Positions 33,115-41,114 of a stretch of DNA of 60,302 nucleotides are shown in pieces. A model generated the notes under the pieces. The model ran no database searches, was not told the origin of the DNA, and was given only the letters and a program-made list of their open reading frames with translations. The DNA comes from Actinomadura fibrosa. GTDB taxonomy: Bacteria; Actinomycetota; Actinomycetes; Streptosporangiales; Streptosporangiaceae. The position numbers and the translations under genes are program-made. Within the stretch, counting starts at the first letter, position 1, and each line of letters begins with the position of its first letter. Location: NCBI RefSeq assembly GCF_900659615.1, contig NZ_CAACUY010000038.1, positions 1-60,302 of the forward strand. The letters run 5' to 3'.

Positions 33115-33820
33115 CGTCGTCCGTGCCCCCTTCTGCTCCACCCTCGCGCCGCCCCCGGAGCGGACCACGACGAACCGCGAACGGCCCCAGTCGGCGGCGC
33201 GGCGTGCGCGGCCGGCACCAGGGCGAGCGAGACCGCGGCGGCCCTCTTTCTTCTTGTTGTCCGCACCGAAGACATCCGTTCCATGACCGCCCCGGCGATA
33301 GGCGCCCGGACGGGCTTGCGGATCTCACGCTCGCGGCGGCCAGAATTGAACACAACCCCCCATTTCCGCTGTTCAACGGCCTGCGCGACGAGGAACGCGA
33401 ACCGACGGCAGACACCTGGTGAGCGCGTTGCCACCCGGGTGGCGGGGGAGGGGCGGCGATAGCGTCGGCCGTGGCTCACGACAGGACCGCGCGAACAGCG
33501 TGCGCGCCCTGGTACCACGACCTCACCGACCGACGCGATCGCGGCCCTGCCACCGCGGAGAGCACCGGGGGAGCACCCGCACATCTGATTGGCCGACACC
33601 TGCGTCCCGGCGTTCGAGCTGACCTGGCCGGTCGAGCCAGCTTGCGCGACCGCGCTCACATCACCGCCCGAGAGCGACCCTCGACGGCTGGCTAGCAGGG
33701 TGCGATATCCGCGGCAGGCCACCGAGCCGTGGACGCCGTCGCTGCCCCGTGGTCAGTCGCTGGAACGGGCATGCCGACGGAGGTCCGCAAACCACCCGTG
33801 CCCGAGATATGCATCTTCGT

Positions 33821-33858
33821 CCTTAACCAGACAGAATTCACCTTCTGTCTGGTTAAGG
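33821..33858. repeat. perfect 16-bp inverted repeat (AT-rich hairpin)
   Basis: CCTTAACCAGACAGAA (33821-33836) is the exact reverse complement of TTCTGTCTGGTTAAGG (33843-33858), separated by TTCACC. The stem is far more AT-rich than its surroundings. It could be a terminator, an element end or a protein-binding site. Confidence 0.85.
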
Positions 33859-34160
33859 GCGTGATCGGCGCCTTCAAGCCGGATCGGCCGCCGCTCGAGG
33901 CGCCAGCTCAGCGCTTGGAGTCGGACGATGAGCTGCTGACCGACGATGAGGATCGGCTCCGGGCGGCGGCATCTCGAGCCGTCCGGGCGCGAGCTGGTGT
34001 CCGGTTCGCCGCAGACTCCGCGAGGACGTATCTGCCGTCGATGGCGCGGCCGTGTCGGCGAGCCTGCGCGCGGCGCACGGCTCGGCGAGGTCGAGGGTCG
34101 CGCGCACGGACGGCAGAGTGTCCGTTCTGCCCCTGCTTCTAACGGTCTCGTTGTTGGTCG

Positions 34161-34174
34161 ATAATGTACATTAT
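34161..34174. promoter_or_regulatory. perfect 14-bp palindrome ATAATGTACATTAT
   Basis: The palindrome has no G/C except its central GTAC. On the reverse strand it directly follows the -35 consensus TTGACA (34179-34174), reading TTGACATAATGTACATTAT. It may be an operator of a TetR/GntR-like protein or a recombination site; I find no matching -10 or gene. Confidence 0.55.
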
Positions 34175-34251
34175 GTCAAGTTAGCTCGATCGCGGATCCG
34201 GTGTGGGCTCCTCGGTCATCGGGACGCCTGCCCCGCCCGGCCGTTCGAGTG

Positions 34252-35091
34252 TCAGGTGTTGGGTTGGGGCTCGGCGGTCAGGGTGCCCAGGAGCGTGAGG
34301 GCCGTGGCGGCGCGTTCGTCGGTGGGGCTCCACACGATCAGGGCCTGGTCGGGGTCGCCGGCTGGGCGCAGGGTCTCGTAGCGGATCTCCAGGTCGCCGA
34401 CGGCGGGATGGTGCACGGTGAGCCGGCCGTTGCGTTTGTCGCGGACCTCGCCTGCGGCCCAGCGTCGGCGGAAGTCGGGGCTGGCCGCCGACAGTTCGTC
34501 GATGAGCGAGGTCAGGGCCGGGTCGCCGGGGTGGCGTGCGGCGTCGAAGCGCAGGTAGGCGACCACGTCGTCGGCTTTGCGCGACCAGGTCCGGTAGACG
34601 GTGGGTGCGGCGGGGTCGGTGAAGACGAGGCGGGCCATGTTGCGTTGCGCGGGGCGCAGCGCGGTGAAGTCGGCGAACAGCGCGGCGGCGAGCTGGTTCC
34701 AGGCCAGTACGTCGGTGCGGCGGCCCACGACGTAGGCGGGACGGTGGTGCAGCGCCGCGAGCACATCGGCCACGCCGTCGAGGACGCGTTGTGGCTTGGG
34801 GGCCGCGGTCCCCTCGGGGTGCGCGAGGCGTTTGAGGTAGGCGTGCTCGTCGGGGGTGAGACGCAACGCGCGTGCCACGGCGTCCAGGACCGAGTCCGAG
34901 ACCTGCCGGGCCCGGCCCTGTTCCAGGTGGACGTAGTAGTCGACGCTCACTCCGGCGAGCCGTGCGACCTCTTCGCGGCGCAGCCCGGGGACGCGGCGGC
35001 GCCGGCCGTCGTCGCGGAGACCGACGTCGTCGGGGCGCAGGCGGGCTCGGCGCTCGCGCAGGAAGGCACGTAGCTCGGCACGGTGGTCCAT
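34252..35091 (-). CDS. XRE-family regulator with MmyB-like ligand-binding domain
   Basis: The 279-residue protein has an N-terminal HTH ('VPGLRREEVARLAGVSVDYY', 'LEQGRARQVSDSVLDAVARA') and a C-terminal PAS-like MmyB domain ('RRTDVLAWNQLAAALFADF', 'RLVFTDPAAPTVYRTW'), which binds fatty-acid-like ligands in known members. It usually regulates a neighbouring oxidoreductase or small-enzyme gene, here probably the divergent ABM protein at 35307. Starts at 35091, 35100 and 35103 are all possible; I used the most family-like 'MDHRAELRAFL'. Confidence 0.9.
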   Translation of the reverse strand: MDHRAELRAFLRERRARLRPDDVGLRDDGRRRRVPGLRREEVARLAGVSVDYYVHLEQGRARQVSDSVLDAVARALRLTPDEHAYLKRLAHPEGTAAPKPQRVLDGVADVLAALHHRPAYVVGRRTDVLAWNQLAAALFADFTALRPAQRNMARLVFTDPAAPTVYRTWSRKADDVVAYLRFDAARHPGDPALTSLIDELSAASPDFRRRWAAGEVRDKRNGRLTVHHPAVGDLEIRYETLRPAGDPDQALIVWSPTDERAATALTLLGTLTAEPQPNT

Positions 35092-35306
35092 GCCGTCCAT
35101 CATGGCCGCGTGAGGGCCTGTCGGGACGTGCGCAGGGTGGTGCCGTTGGAACCAGGTTGGACGGCCCACTGCCTGAGTCGGCTCCCCCGCGGCACCGTGG
35201 TGGCGTGGCCGGACAGGGAGCCTCAGCGGGGCGCCGACGCGCGCTTCACGCCGGGCCCTCCCGGTCGCCGTCCATCTATCGAACGACACCCAGAAGGAAG
35301 AGGGGC

Positions 35307-35909
35307 ATGTATCACATCGCCGTCTACTTCGACGTTCCCGCTGAACGGCGGCAGGAGTTCATCGAGGCCGCGCTGGCCGACGGCCGCGATTCGGGACGCG
35401 ACGAGCCGGGCACGGTGAGGTTCGAGCTGATACGGGATGAGAGCGACCCGGGCCGCTTCTACCTCAACGAGGCCTACACCGACCAGGCCGCGTTCGCCGC
35501 CCATGCGGACGGGCCGCACTTCAAGCGGTTCTTCGACATCGTCGGGGAGTTCGCTGACGGGCCGCACTGGCTGATCAGGGGTGACCGCGTTCCGGACCCG
35601 CGGGTCCCCGGCGCCGCTCCCCTGACGGTCATCGCGCACTTCCGTGCCGTGCCCGGTCTGCGCGACCAGGTGCTGGCCGACCTGGCCGCGATGATCGAGC
35701 CGTCCCTGGCCGAGGAGGGCTGCCTGGGCTACCAGCCGTATCCCGATCCGGCCGATCCCGATCGGATCGTCCTGCTGGAGCGGTGGGTGGACCGCGCCGC
35801 CCTCGAGCATCACTTCGCCACGCCGCACTTCGCTGCTGTGGCGGCCAAGCTGGAGCGCAGCCTCGCCGAACCGTTCCGGCTCGAGCATCTGACCGAGGTC
35901 GAGCGGTAG
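35307..35909 (+). CDS. antibiotic biosynthesis monooxygenase-fold protein, two ABM domains
   Basis: The 200-residue protein contains two ferredoxin-like ABM repeats: 'YHIAVYFDVPAERRQEFIEA' to ~90 and 'LTVIAHFRAVPGLRDQVLAD' to the end. Both end with the typical 'HxxxPHF' ('HADGPHFKRFF', 'HFATPHFAAVA'). Family members are cofactor-free quinol monooxygenases or heme-related enzymes. AGAAGGAAGAGG gives a good RBS. It is divergent from the XRE/MmyB regulator. Confidence 0.88.
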   Translation: MYHIAVYFDVPAERRQEFIEAALADGRDSGRDEPGTVRFELIRDESDPGRFYLNEAYTDQAAFAAHADGPHFKRFFDIVGEFADGPHWLIRGDRVPDPRVPGAAPLTVIAHFRAVPGLRDQVLADLAAMIEPSLAEEGCLGYQPYPDPADPDRIVLLERWVDRAALEHHFATPHFAAVAAKLERSLAEPFRLEHLTEVER

Positions 35910-36060
35910 TGCGCGGGCCGGGGTCACCGGGCCCCGGCCCGCCCGACTCGACGGCCGTCGGCAGAACTGCGGTGGCGCTGTCCCTGTTCGCGGGATGGCC
36001 GCGCGTGATCATGCTGCCTCTCCCCCGTCGTTGTGGGTGCCGGTGGTTATCGTGCTGGCC

Positions 36061-36375
36061 GTGATGGCGATCGAGTTGGCTCGTTTCACGATCCATGATG
36101 GGGCCGAGGAGCGGTTGGTGGCGGAGCGGCCGGCGATGGTGGACGCGCTGCGGCGGCGGTTCCCCGGGTGCCTGGCCGCCTATCTGACCAGGGAGGACGA
36201 CGGTTCGTGGTTGGACGTGCTGGTGTGGCGCAGCCGGGCCGAGGCTGAGCGGGCCGCGCGGGAGGTGGGCTCGGTGCCGGAGTGCGCGGCGTGGTTCCGT
36301 CACATCGCCGAGTCGGGTGGCGTGCGGCATGTGGACGTCGTGGCCGCGTGGACGGCGGACGGCGCGGACGCGTAA
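36061..36375 (+). CDS. small ABM/dimeric alpha-beta barrel protein
   Basis: The 104-residue protein has one ferredoxin-like fold ('IELARFTIHDGAEERLVAER', 'CLAAYLTREDDGSWLDVLVW', 'SVPECAAWFRHIAES'). I chose the GTG at 36061 because TATCGT (36048-36053) ends 7 nt before it; ATG 36064 is one codon later. The family is close to the ABM protein upstream and may share its biology; the reaction is unknown. Confidence 0.75.
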   Translation: MMAIELARFTIHDGAEERLVAERPAMVDALRRRFPGCLAAYLTREDDGSWLDVLVWRSRAEAERAAREVGSVPECAAWFRHIAESGGVRHVDVVAAWTADGADA

Positions 36376-36513
36376 CCGGGCGAGGTCGGCGCGGTGGATG
36401 CCGCTCGCGATGTTGTGCGGGATGGCGGTGAGAAGCGGTCATGTCCTGTCCGCCTCTGTTGGGAGTGTTGCCGTGTGCCAGTCGACGACAGCAATCCGAA
36501 GGGTTCGGACACC

Positions 36514-37101
36514 ATGACCGCTGTGACCTCTCCCACCGCTCCCCCGCCGGCTCTCGACGCCGAGCGGAGTGATCTGCTCGCTGCTCTGGCGGCCGCGCGG
36601 TCCGCGCTGACCGGGACCGTGAGCGGGCTCGACGACGGGCGGCTCGCCGAGCGTCCGACGGTGAGCGCGCTGTGCCTGGGCGGGCTGATCAAGCATGTCG
36701 CGTCGATGGAGGAGGCGTGGTCGCGGTTCGTCGTGGAGGGGCCGTCGGCGATGCGCTATGACCTGCCGGAGGGTGTGACGTGGGCCGATGTGGCGGCGGG
36801 GACGGCGCGTGAGGTGCCGCGGTGGATGATCGAGCATCAGGAGGAGTTCGGGATGCGGCCGGGTGAGTCGGGTGCCGGGATCCTCGCGCGTTATGAGCGG
36901 GTCGCGGTCCGTACTGAGGAGATCGTCGCGGCCGTGCCGGATCTGTCGGTGTCGCATCCGCTGCCTGAGGCGCCCTGGCACGAGCCGGGGACGGTGTGGA
37001 GTGCGCGGAGGGTGCTGATGCATCTGATCGCGGAGACGGCGGAGCATGCCGGGCACGCCGACATCCTGCGGGAGGCGCTGGACGGGCGGACGTCGGGCTG
37101 A
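36514..37101 (+). CDS. DinB/maleylpyruvate isomerase-type protein
   Basis: The 195-residue four-helix protein fits the actinobacterial DinB-like superfamily: 'ERSDLLAALAAARSALTGTV', 'CLGGLIKHVASMEEAWSRFV' and 'ARRVLMHLIAETAEHAGHAD'. The three histidines of the DinB metal site are present (H in 'IKHVA', 'LMHLI' and 'EHAGH'). Such enzymes may use mycothiol. AAGGG precedes the ATG at a long spacing. Confidence 0.85.
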   Translation: MTAVTSPTAPPPALDAERSDLLAALAAARSALTGTVSGLDDGRLAERPTVSALCLGGLIKHVASMEEAWSRFVVEGPSAMRYDLPEGVTWADVAAGTAREVPRWMIEHQEEFGMRPGESGAGILARYERVAVRTEEIVAAVPDLSVSHPLPEAPWHEPGTVWSARRVLMHLIAETAEHAGHADILREALDGRTSG

Positions 37102-37210
37102 GCGGTGCCGGGTCCGCCGGGATGGGGGTACTCCCCTGCCCCGGCGGACCCGTCTGGCGGGTGCTGGATGCGGCCGGAGCGGGGTCTGTGCTGCGGCCGG
37201 TGCTCAGCTC

Positions 37211-38815
37211 TCAGGTGTCGGGGTTCTCAGGTGTCGGGCCGGCTGGTTGCCAGGTCGGGGTGGTGCGGTGGTGGACGGTGCCGTCCGGGTCGAAGATCAG
37301 GTAGCGGTCGAAATCTTCGGCGAACCAGCGGTCGTGTGTCACGGCGAGGACGGTGCCCTGGTAGGCGGTCAGGCCGTCCTGGAGGGCTTGGGCGCTGGCG
37401 AGGTCGAGGTTGTCGGTCGGCTCGTCCAGCAGGAGGAGGGTGCAGCCGGACAGTTCCAGCAGCAGGATCTGCAGCCGTGCCTGCTGGCCACCGGACAGGG
37501 TGTGGAAGGGCTGGCGCCGTGCGGGTGCGAGTTCGTAGCGGGCGAGTGCGCGCATGGCGTCGTTGAGGGTGGTCCCGAAGCCGGTGGTGATGATCTCGTC
37601 GGGGGTGCGGTCGTGGAGGTCGGGGCGGGTGTGGGTCTGGGCGAAGTGGCCGGGGACGACGCGGGCGCCCAGCCGGGCCGTGCCGGTGTGGGGTACGGAG
37701 GACGGGTCGGCGAGGAGTTTGAGGAACTGTGATTTGCCGGTCCCGTTGGCGCCGAGGACGGCGATGCGTTCGCCGTACCAGGCTTCGAGGTCGAAGGGCT
37801 CGGTGAGGCCGGTGAGTTGGAGCCGTTCGCAGGTGACGGCGCGTTTGCCGGTGCGCCCGCCGCGCAGGCGGACGCGGATGTTCTGCTCGCGGGGCGGTGG
37901 TTCGGGTGGTCCGGCCTGCTCGAAGCGGGTCAGGCGGGTGCGGGCGGCCTGGTAGGAGGAGGCGAGGGCGTCGTTGGCGGCGGCGCGCCGGCGCAGTGTG
38001 TGGACGAGGCGGCGCAGCCGGGCGTGCTCGTCGTCCCAGCGGCGGCGGCGTTCGCCGAGGCGGGCGGCGCGGTCGCGGCGGGCGGCGGGGTAGGTGGTGA
38101 AGCCGCCGCCGTGGGTCCAGGTGGTGCCGGACTCGACGGTGATGATGCGGTCGGCGGTGCCGGCGAGCAGGCGGCGGTCGTGGGAGACGAGCAGCACGGT
38201 CTTGGTGGTGGCGTTGAGGCGTTCCTCCAGCCATTGCTTGCCGGGGATGTCGAGGTAGTTGTCGGGTTCGTCGAGGAGCAGGACGTCGTCGGGTCCGCGG
38301 AGGAGGGCCTCCAGCGTGAGGCGTTTCTGCTCGCCGCCGGACAGGGTGCCGGCGGGCCGGTCGCGGACCTGCTCGTAGGGCAGGCCGAGGGCGAGGGTGG
38401 TGCAGGCGTCCCAGACGACTTCGAGGTCGTAGCCGCCGGCGTCGGTGAAGTCGCCGATGGCCTGGGCGTAGGCGAGCTGGCTGTCGGGGGTGCCGGTCAG
38501 TGCGGCTTCGGCGCGTGCGAGCGCGTCGGTGGCCGTTCGGATCCGCGGTGGTGCGGCCGCTAGGAGGAGCTGGCGGACGGTGCGGTCCTCGGGGGTGAAC
38601 TGGCGCATGACGCCGAGCCCGCCCGTGTGGGTGATCTTTCCTGCGGACGGGGCCAGTTCCCCGGCGATGAGCTTGAGCAGGGTCGTCTTGCCGCCGCCGT
38701 TGGGTCCGACGAGGGCGGCTTTCGTGCCCTGCCCCACGCGGAAGGACACCTCCCGCAGCAGGGGCCGTCCGTCGGGCAGCGCGTAGGCCAGGTCGCTGGC
38801 CTCGATGTGTCCCAC
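37211..38815 (-). CDS. ABC-F family ATPase (ribosome-associated)
   Basis: The 534-residue protein has no membrane segments and two ABC domains: 'GPNGGGKTTLLKLIAGEL', 'LSGGEQKRLTLEALL' and 'LLLDEPDNYLD', then 'GANGTGKSQFLKLLA', 'LSGGQQARLQILLLE' and 'LLLDEPTDNLD'. They are joined by an Arg-rich linker (~255-310). ABC-F proteins act on the ribosome, often protecting it from antibiotics. I chose the GTG at 38815 because AGGAG is 5 nt upstream; GTG 38821 overlaps that RBS. It is divergent from a TetR gene. Confidence 0.92.
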   Translation of the reverse strand: MGHIEASDLAYALPDGRPLLREVSFRVGQGTKAALVGPNGGGKTTLLKLIAGELAPSAGKITHTGGLGVMRQFTPEDRTVRQLLLAAAPPRIRTATDALARAEAALTGTPDSQLAYAQAIGDFTDAGGYDLEVVWDACTTLALGLPYEQVRDRPAGTLSGGEQKRLTLEALLRGPDDVLLLDEPDNYLDIPGKQWLEERLNATTKTVLLVSHDRRLLAGTADRIITVESGTTWTHGGGFTTYPAARRDRAARLGERRRRWDDEHARLRRLVHTLRRRAAANDALASSYQAARTRLTRFEQAGPPEPPPREQNIRVRLRGGRTGKRAVTCERLQLTGLTEPFDLEAWYGERIAVLGANGTGKSQFLKLLADPSSVPHTGTARLGARVVPGHFAQTHTRPDLHDRTPDEIITTGFGTTLNDAMRALARYELAPARRQPFHTLSGGQQARLQILLLELSGCTLLLLDEPTDNLDLASAQALQDGLTAYQGTVLAVTHDRWFAEDFDRYLIFDPDGTVHHRTTPTWQPAGPTPENPDT

Positions 38816-38887
38816 ACCCACTCCTGAACGCTGATCGAGTGACTGGAACGTTGGTCCGGTACTCGTTCACCGTACTAGAGTGGGCGC

Positions 38888-39565
38888 ATGGGGACGAGCC
38901 GGGCGGGCGAGATCTGGTTGAGGGGGCCGCGGGGGCGGCGGGAGGCGCCGCCGCTGTCGCGGGAGCGCATCGTCGCCGAGGCGATCGCGCTCCTGGACGA
39001 GGAGGGCGCGGACCGGCTGACCATGCGGCGGCTGGCCGAGCGGCTCGGCACGGGCTCGACCACGCTGTACTGGCACGTGGACACCAAGGACGACGTGCTG
39101 GACCTGGCCCTCGACACGGTGTTCGCCGAGGCCGAGGTGCCGCCGGCGACCGGCGACTGGCGCGCCGACGTGACGGCAATGGTGGAGCGGTGGCGGGCGG
39201 TGATGCTGCGGCACCGATGGACCGGGACGCTGGTGGGCCGGCCGATGCTCGGCCCGAACGTCCTCGCGCGCACGGAGTTCCTGCACGCGGCGCTGCGGCG
39301 CGCCGGGCTGACGGGCGCGCCGCTGACCGCCGCCGCCTACGGGCTGTCCCATTTCGTGTTCGGGTCAGCGGTCAGCCAGCTGTCGTGGCAGGGGACGGAC
39401 GAGTCGTCCGTCCGCGGCGCCGCCGACGCGATCCTCGCGGCGCGGCGCGAGACGTACCCGACGCTGGCGGCGCACGGGCATCCCAGTGACAACGACTGGG
39501 ACGACGCGTTCCGCCGTGGCCTGGGGTATCTGCTCGACGGGATCCGCGCGAACGCCCTCGGGTAG
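38888..39565 (+). CDS. TetR-family transcriptional regulator
   Basis: The 225-residue protein has the HTH 'RLTMRRLAERLGTGSTTLYW' and a C-terminal tetracycline-repressor-like domain ('GPNVLARTEFLHAALRRAGL', 'AYGLSHFVFGSAVSQ'). The ATG lies 6 nt after TAGAGT (38876-38881), so it is probably leaderless. GTACT repeats in the 72-bp gap to the ABC-F gene are possible operator elements. It is a likely repressor of the ABC-F gene. Confidence 0.92.
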   Translation: MGTSRAGEIWLRGPRGRREAPPLSRERIVAEAIALLDEEGADRLTMRRLAERLGTGSTTLYWHVDTKDDVLDLALDTVFAEAEVPPATGDWRADVTAMVERWRAVMLRHRWTGTLVGRPMLGPNVLARTEFLHAALRRAGLTGAPLTAAAYGLSHFVFGSAVSQLSWQGTDESSVRGAADAILAARRETYPTLAAHGHPSDNDWDDAFRRGLGYLLDGIRANALG

Positions 39566-39637
39566 CGGTCCCTGCCCGGCGGACCCGGCGGCGGAAGAGG
39601 CGTTGACCGCTCGGGCGCCGAGGCCGACCGGGGCGCT

Positions 39638-39662
39638 GGCCCCTCCCCCGGTGGGGGCGGCC
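39638..39662. terminator. convergent terminator stem
   Basis: CCCCC (39645-39649) and GGGGG (39653-39657) flank a GGT loop, with partial pairing of GGCC outside. It lies between the TetR and FBP stop codons and could serve both genes. Confidence 0.5.
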
Positions 39663-39675
39663 GGTGGGAGGCGGG

Positions 39676-40173
39676 TCAGCGGGTGATGGTGTCGATGAAG
39701 GCGTGCAGGTTGGCGTTGACGCGGGCGATCTTCTCTTCGAGGGTGAGGGACTCGTCGAGGCCGCCGCCGGCGACGGTCTGCTTCTTGCCGCGGACGTAGA
39801 GGGAGCAGTCGAGGTCGCCGCACAGGTACTGGCCGACGGAGTTGCCCTGCCGGCCGGCCTCGCCGGTGCGGCGGGCGGTCATGAGGGTGACGCCGCCGCC
39901 GGTACGGGTGGTCAGGCACAGCGAGCACATGGTGCGGGCGGTGAAGCCGCGGGCGGTGCCGCGGCCGCCGCGCAGCGCGATGCCGGTGGGGCGGCCGCCG
40001 CGTTCGGCGACGAGGTAGGCGCGTTCGGGGGCGCCGGGATCTCGCCAGCCGAGGAAGTCCAGGTCGTCCCAGGGCAGGCCGGCGAGGTCCTTGGGCAGAC
40101 CGAGGCGCTTGGCCTCGCCTTTGGAGCAGTTGAGGAAGCTGGTGCGGATGTCGTGCTCGGTGAGGGGTCTCAT
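39676..40173 (-). CDS. FBP-domain protein (EF-G-binding, fusidic-acid-resistance type zinc finger)
   Basis: The 165-residue protein has the FBP-type C-terminal treble-clef zinc finger with 'TMCSLCLTTR' and 'YLCGDLDCSLYVRGKK' as the four cysteines. The N-terminal 'MRPLTEHDIRTSFLNCSKGE' is typical of the actinobacterial form. Relatives (FusB/FusC) bind EF-G and release it from the ribosome. The ATG is 8 nt after TAGCCT on the reverse strand. It is divergent from a TetR gene that probably controls it. Confidence 0.9.
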   Translation of the reverse strand: MRPLTEHDIRTSFLNCSKGEAKRLGLPKDLAGLPWDDLDFLGWRDPGAPERAYLVAERGGRPTGIALRGGRGTARGFTARTMCSLCLTTRTGGGVTLMTARRTGEAGRQGNSVGQYLCGDLDCSLYVRGKKQTVAGGGLDESLTLEEKIARVNANLHAFIDTITR

Positions 40174-40181
40174 GTGCGGCG

Positions 40182-40207
40182 AGGCTAGTCTTCCTAATAG
40201 GCTTAGG
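40182..40207. promoter_or_regulatory. FBP promoter and CCTAA-N5-TTAGG dyad
   Basis: AGGCTA (40182-40187) is the reverse-strand -10 of the FBP gene. CCTAATAGGCTTAGG (40193-40207) is a 15-bp dyad immediately upstream, with another CTTAGG at 40223-40228. It is a plausible operator for the TetR protein encoded at 40244. Confidence 0.55.
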
Positions 40208-40243
40208 CAAATACATTAAGGACTTAGGTTGTGGGGGTGGGGC

Positions 40244-40813
40244 ATGGCGCGCGCGGGGGTGACCGTGGAGCGGCTGACCGTGGCGGCGGCGGAGCTGGCC
40301 GACGAGGTCGGCTTCGGCAACGTGACGGTCGCGGCGCTGGCGCGCCGGTTCGGGGTGAAGGAGGCGAGCCTGTACTCCCACATCCGCAACGCCCGGGATC
40401 TGCGGACGCGGGTGGCGCTGCTGGCGCTGGCCGAGCTCGCCGACGAGGTCGCCGCCGCGCTGGCCGGCAGGGCGGGCAAGGACGCGCTGGTGGCGTTCGC
40501 GGGCGCCTACCGCGACTACGCCAAGCGGCATCCGGGCCGGTACGCCGCCGGGCAGATGGAGCTGGACCCCGAGACGGCGGCGGCGAGCGCGGGCCCCCGG
40601 CACGCGGAGATGGCCCGGGCGATCCTGCGCGGCTACGACCTGGCCGAGCCGGACCAGACCGACGCGGTGCGGATGCTGGGGGCGGTGTTCCACGGCTATG
40701 TGAGCCTGGAGACGGCGGGCGGGTTCCGGCACCATCCGCGCGACGCCGACGCCTCCTGGGCCAGGTGCCTGGACGCCCTGGACAGCGCTCTGCGGAACTG
40801 GCCGCGGCCCTGA
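40244..40813 (+). CDS. TetR-family regulator (WHG-type C-terminal domain)
   Basis: The 189-residue protein has the HTH 'NVTVAALARRFGVKEASLYS' and a C-terminal WHG domain ('LGAVFHGYVSLETAGGFRHH'). Its ATG follows a GGGGTGGGG purine run. It is divergent from the FBP gene, and a CCTAA/TTAGG dyad lies between, so autoregulation and control of the FBP gene are likely. Confidence 0.9.
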   Translation: MARAGVTVERLTVAAAELADEVGFGNVTVAALARRFGVKEASLYSHIRNARDLRTRVALLALAELADEVAAALAGRAGKDALVAFAGAYRDYAKRHPGRYAAGQMELDPETAAASAGPRHAEMARAILRGYDLAEPDQTDAVRMLGAVFHGYVSLETAGGFRHHPRDADASWARCLDALDSALRNWPRP

Positions 40814-41114
40814 CCGTCCGAGACCGCCCGGGGAACCCGCGCGACTCCCCCACGCGACTCCCCGGGTGACTCCCCCCGCGCGACTCTCCCGGGTGGCGTC
40901 GCCGGAGGTCCGCGGGACGCCTCGGCCGCGTGCTCGCCGGGCGGCTGCGGCGCGGCTGCGGCGTGGCCGGGTAACGCGGCTGGATAACGGGGTGCGGCGG
41001 GACGGGCGATGTGGTTGGGTGCGGGGCATGACGTGGCGATGTTGATGCTCCCCTGAACCGTCCGACGCGCCGGCTGAGACGCGGCTGGCGCGCCGCCTGT
41101 ACGCCTACGCGTTC

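Larger units (their letters stand above)
33115..34251. other. gene-poor 1.1-kb region with AT-rich dyads
   Basis: No ORF here has both a start signal and a recognisable product. A 74-codon frame at 33471-33695 has TAGCGT 5 nt before its GTG but encodes nothing known. TTGAACA (33346-33352) and TGTTCAA (33370-33376) form an inverted repeat. The hairpin at 33821-33858 and the palindrome at 34161-34174 are the main features. Local AT content is higher than in the rest of the window, so the region may be a scar of transferred DNA. Confidence 0.5.

Noticed and set aside
33729..34142. 138-codon forward frame and a 78-codon reverse frame in the gene-poor island
   Set aside because: Neither has a start signal; the forward one reads through the perfect hairpin; products match nothing known.
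38857..38882. GTACT repeats between ABC-F and TetR as a defined operator
   Set aside because: The copies are direct and contain self-complementary GTAC, so the dyad is not convincing; only mentioned in the TetR entry.
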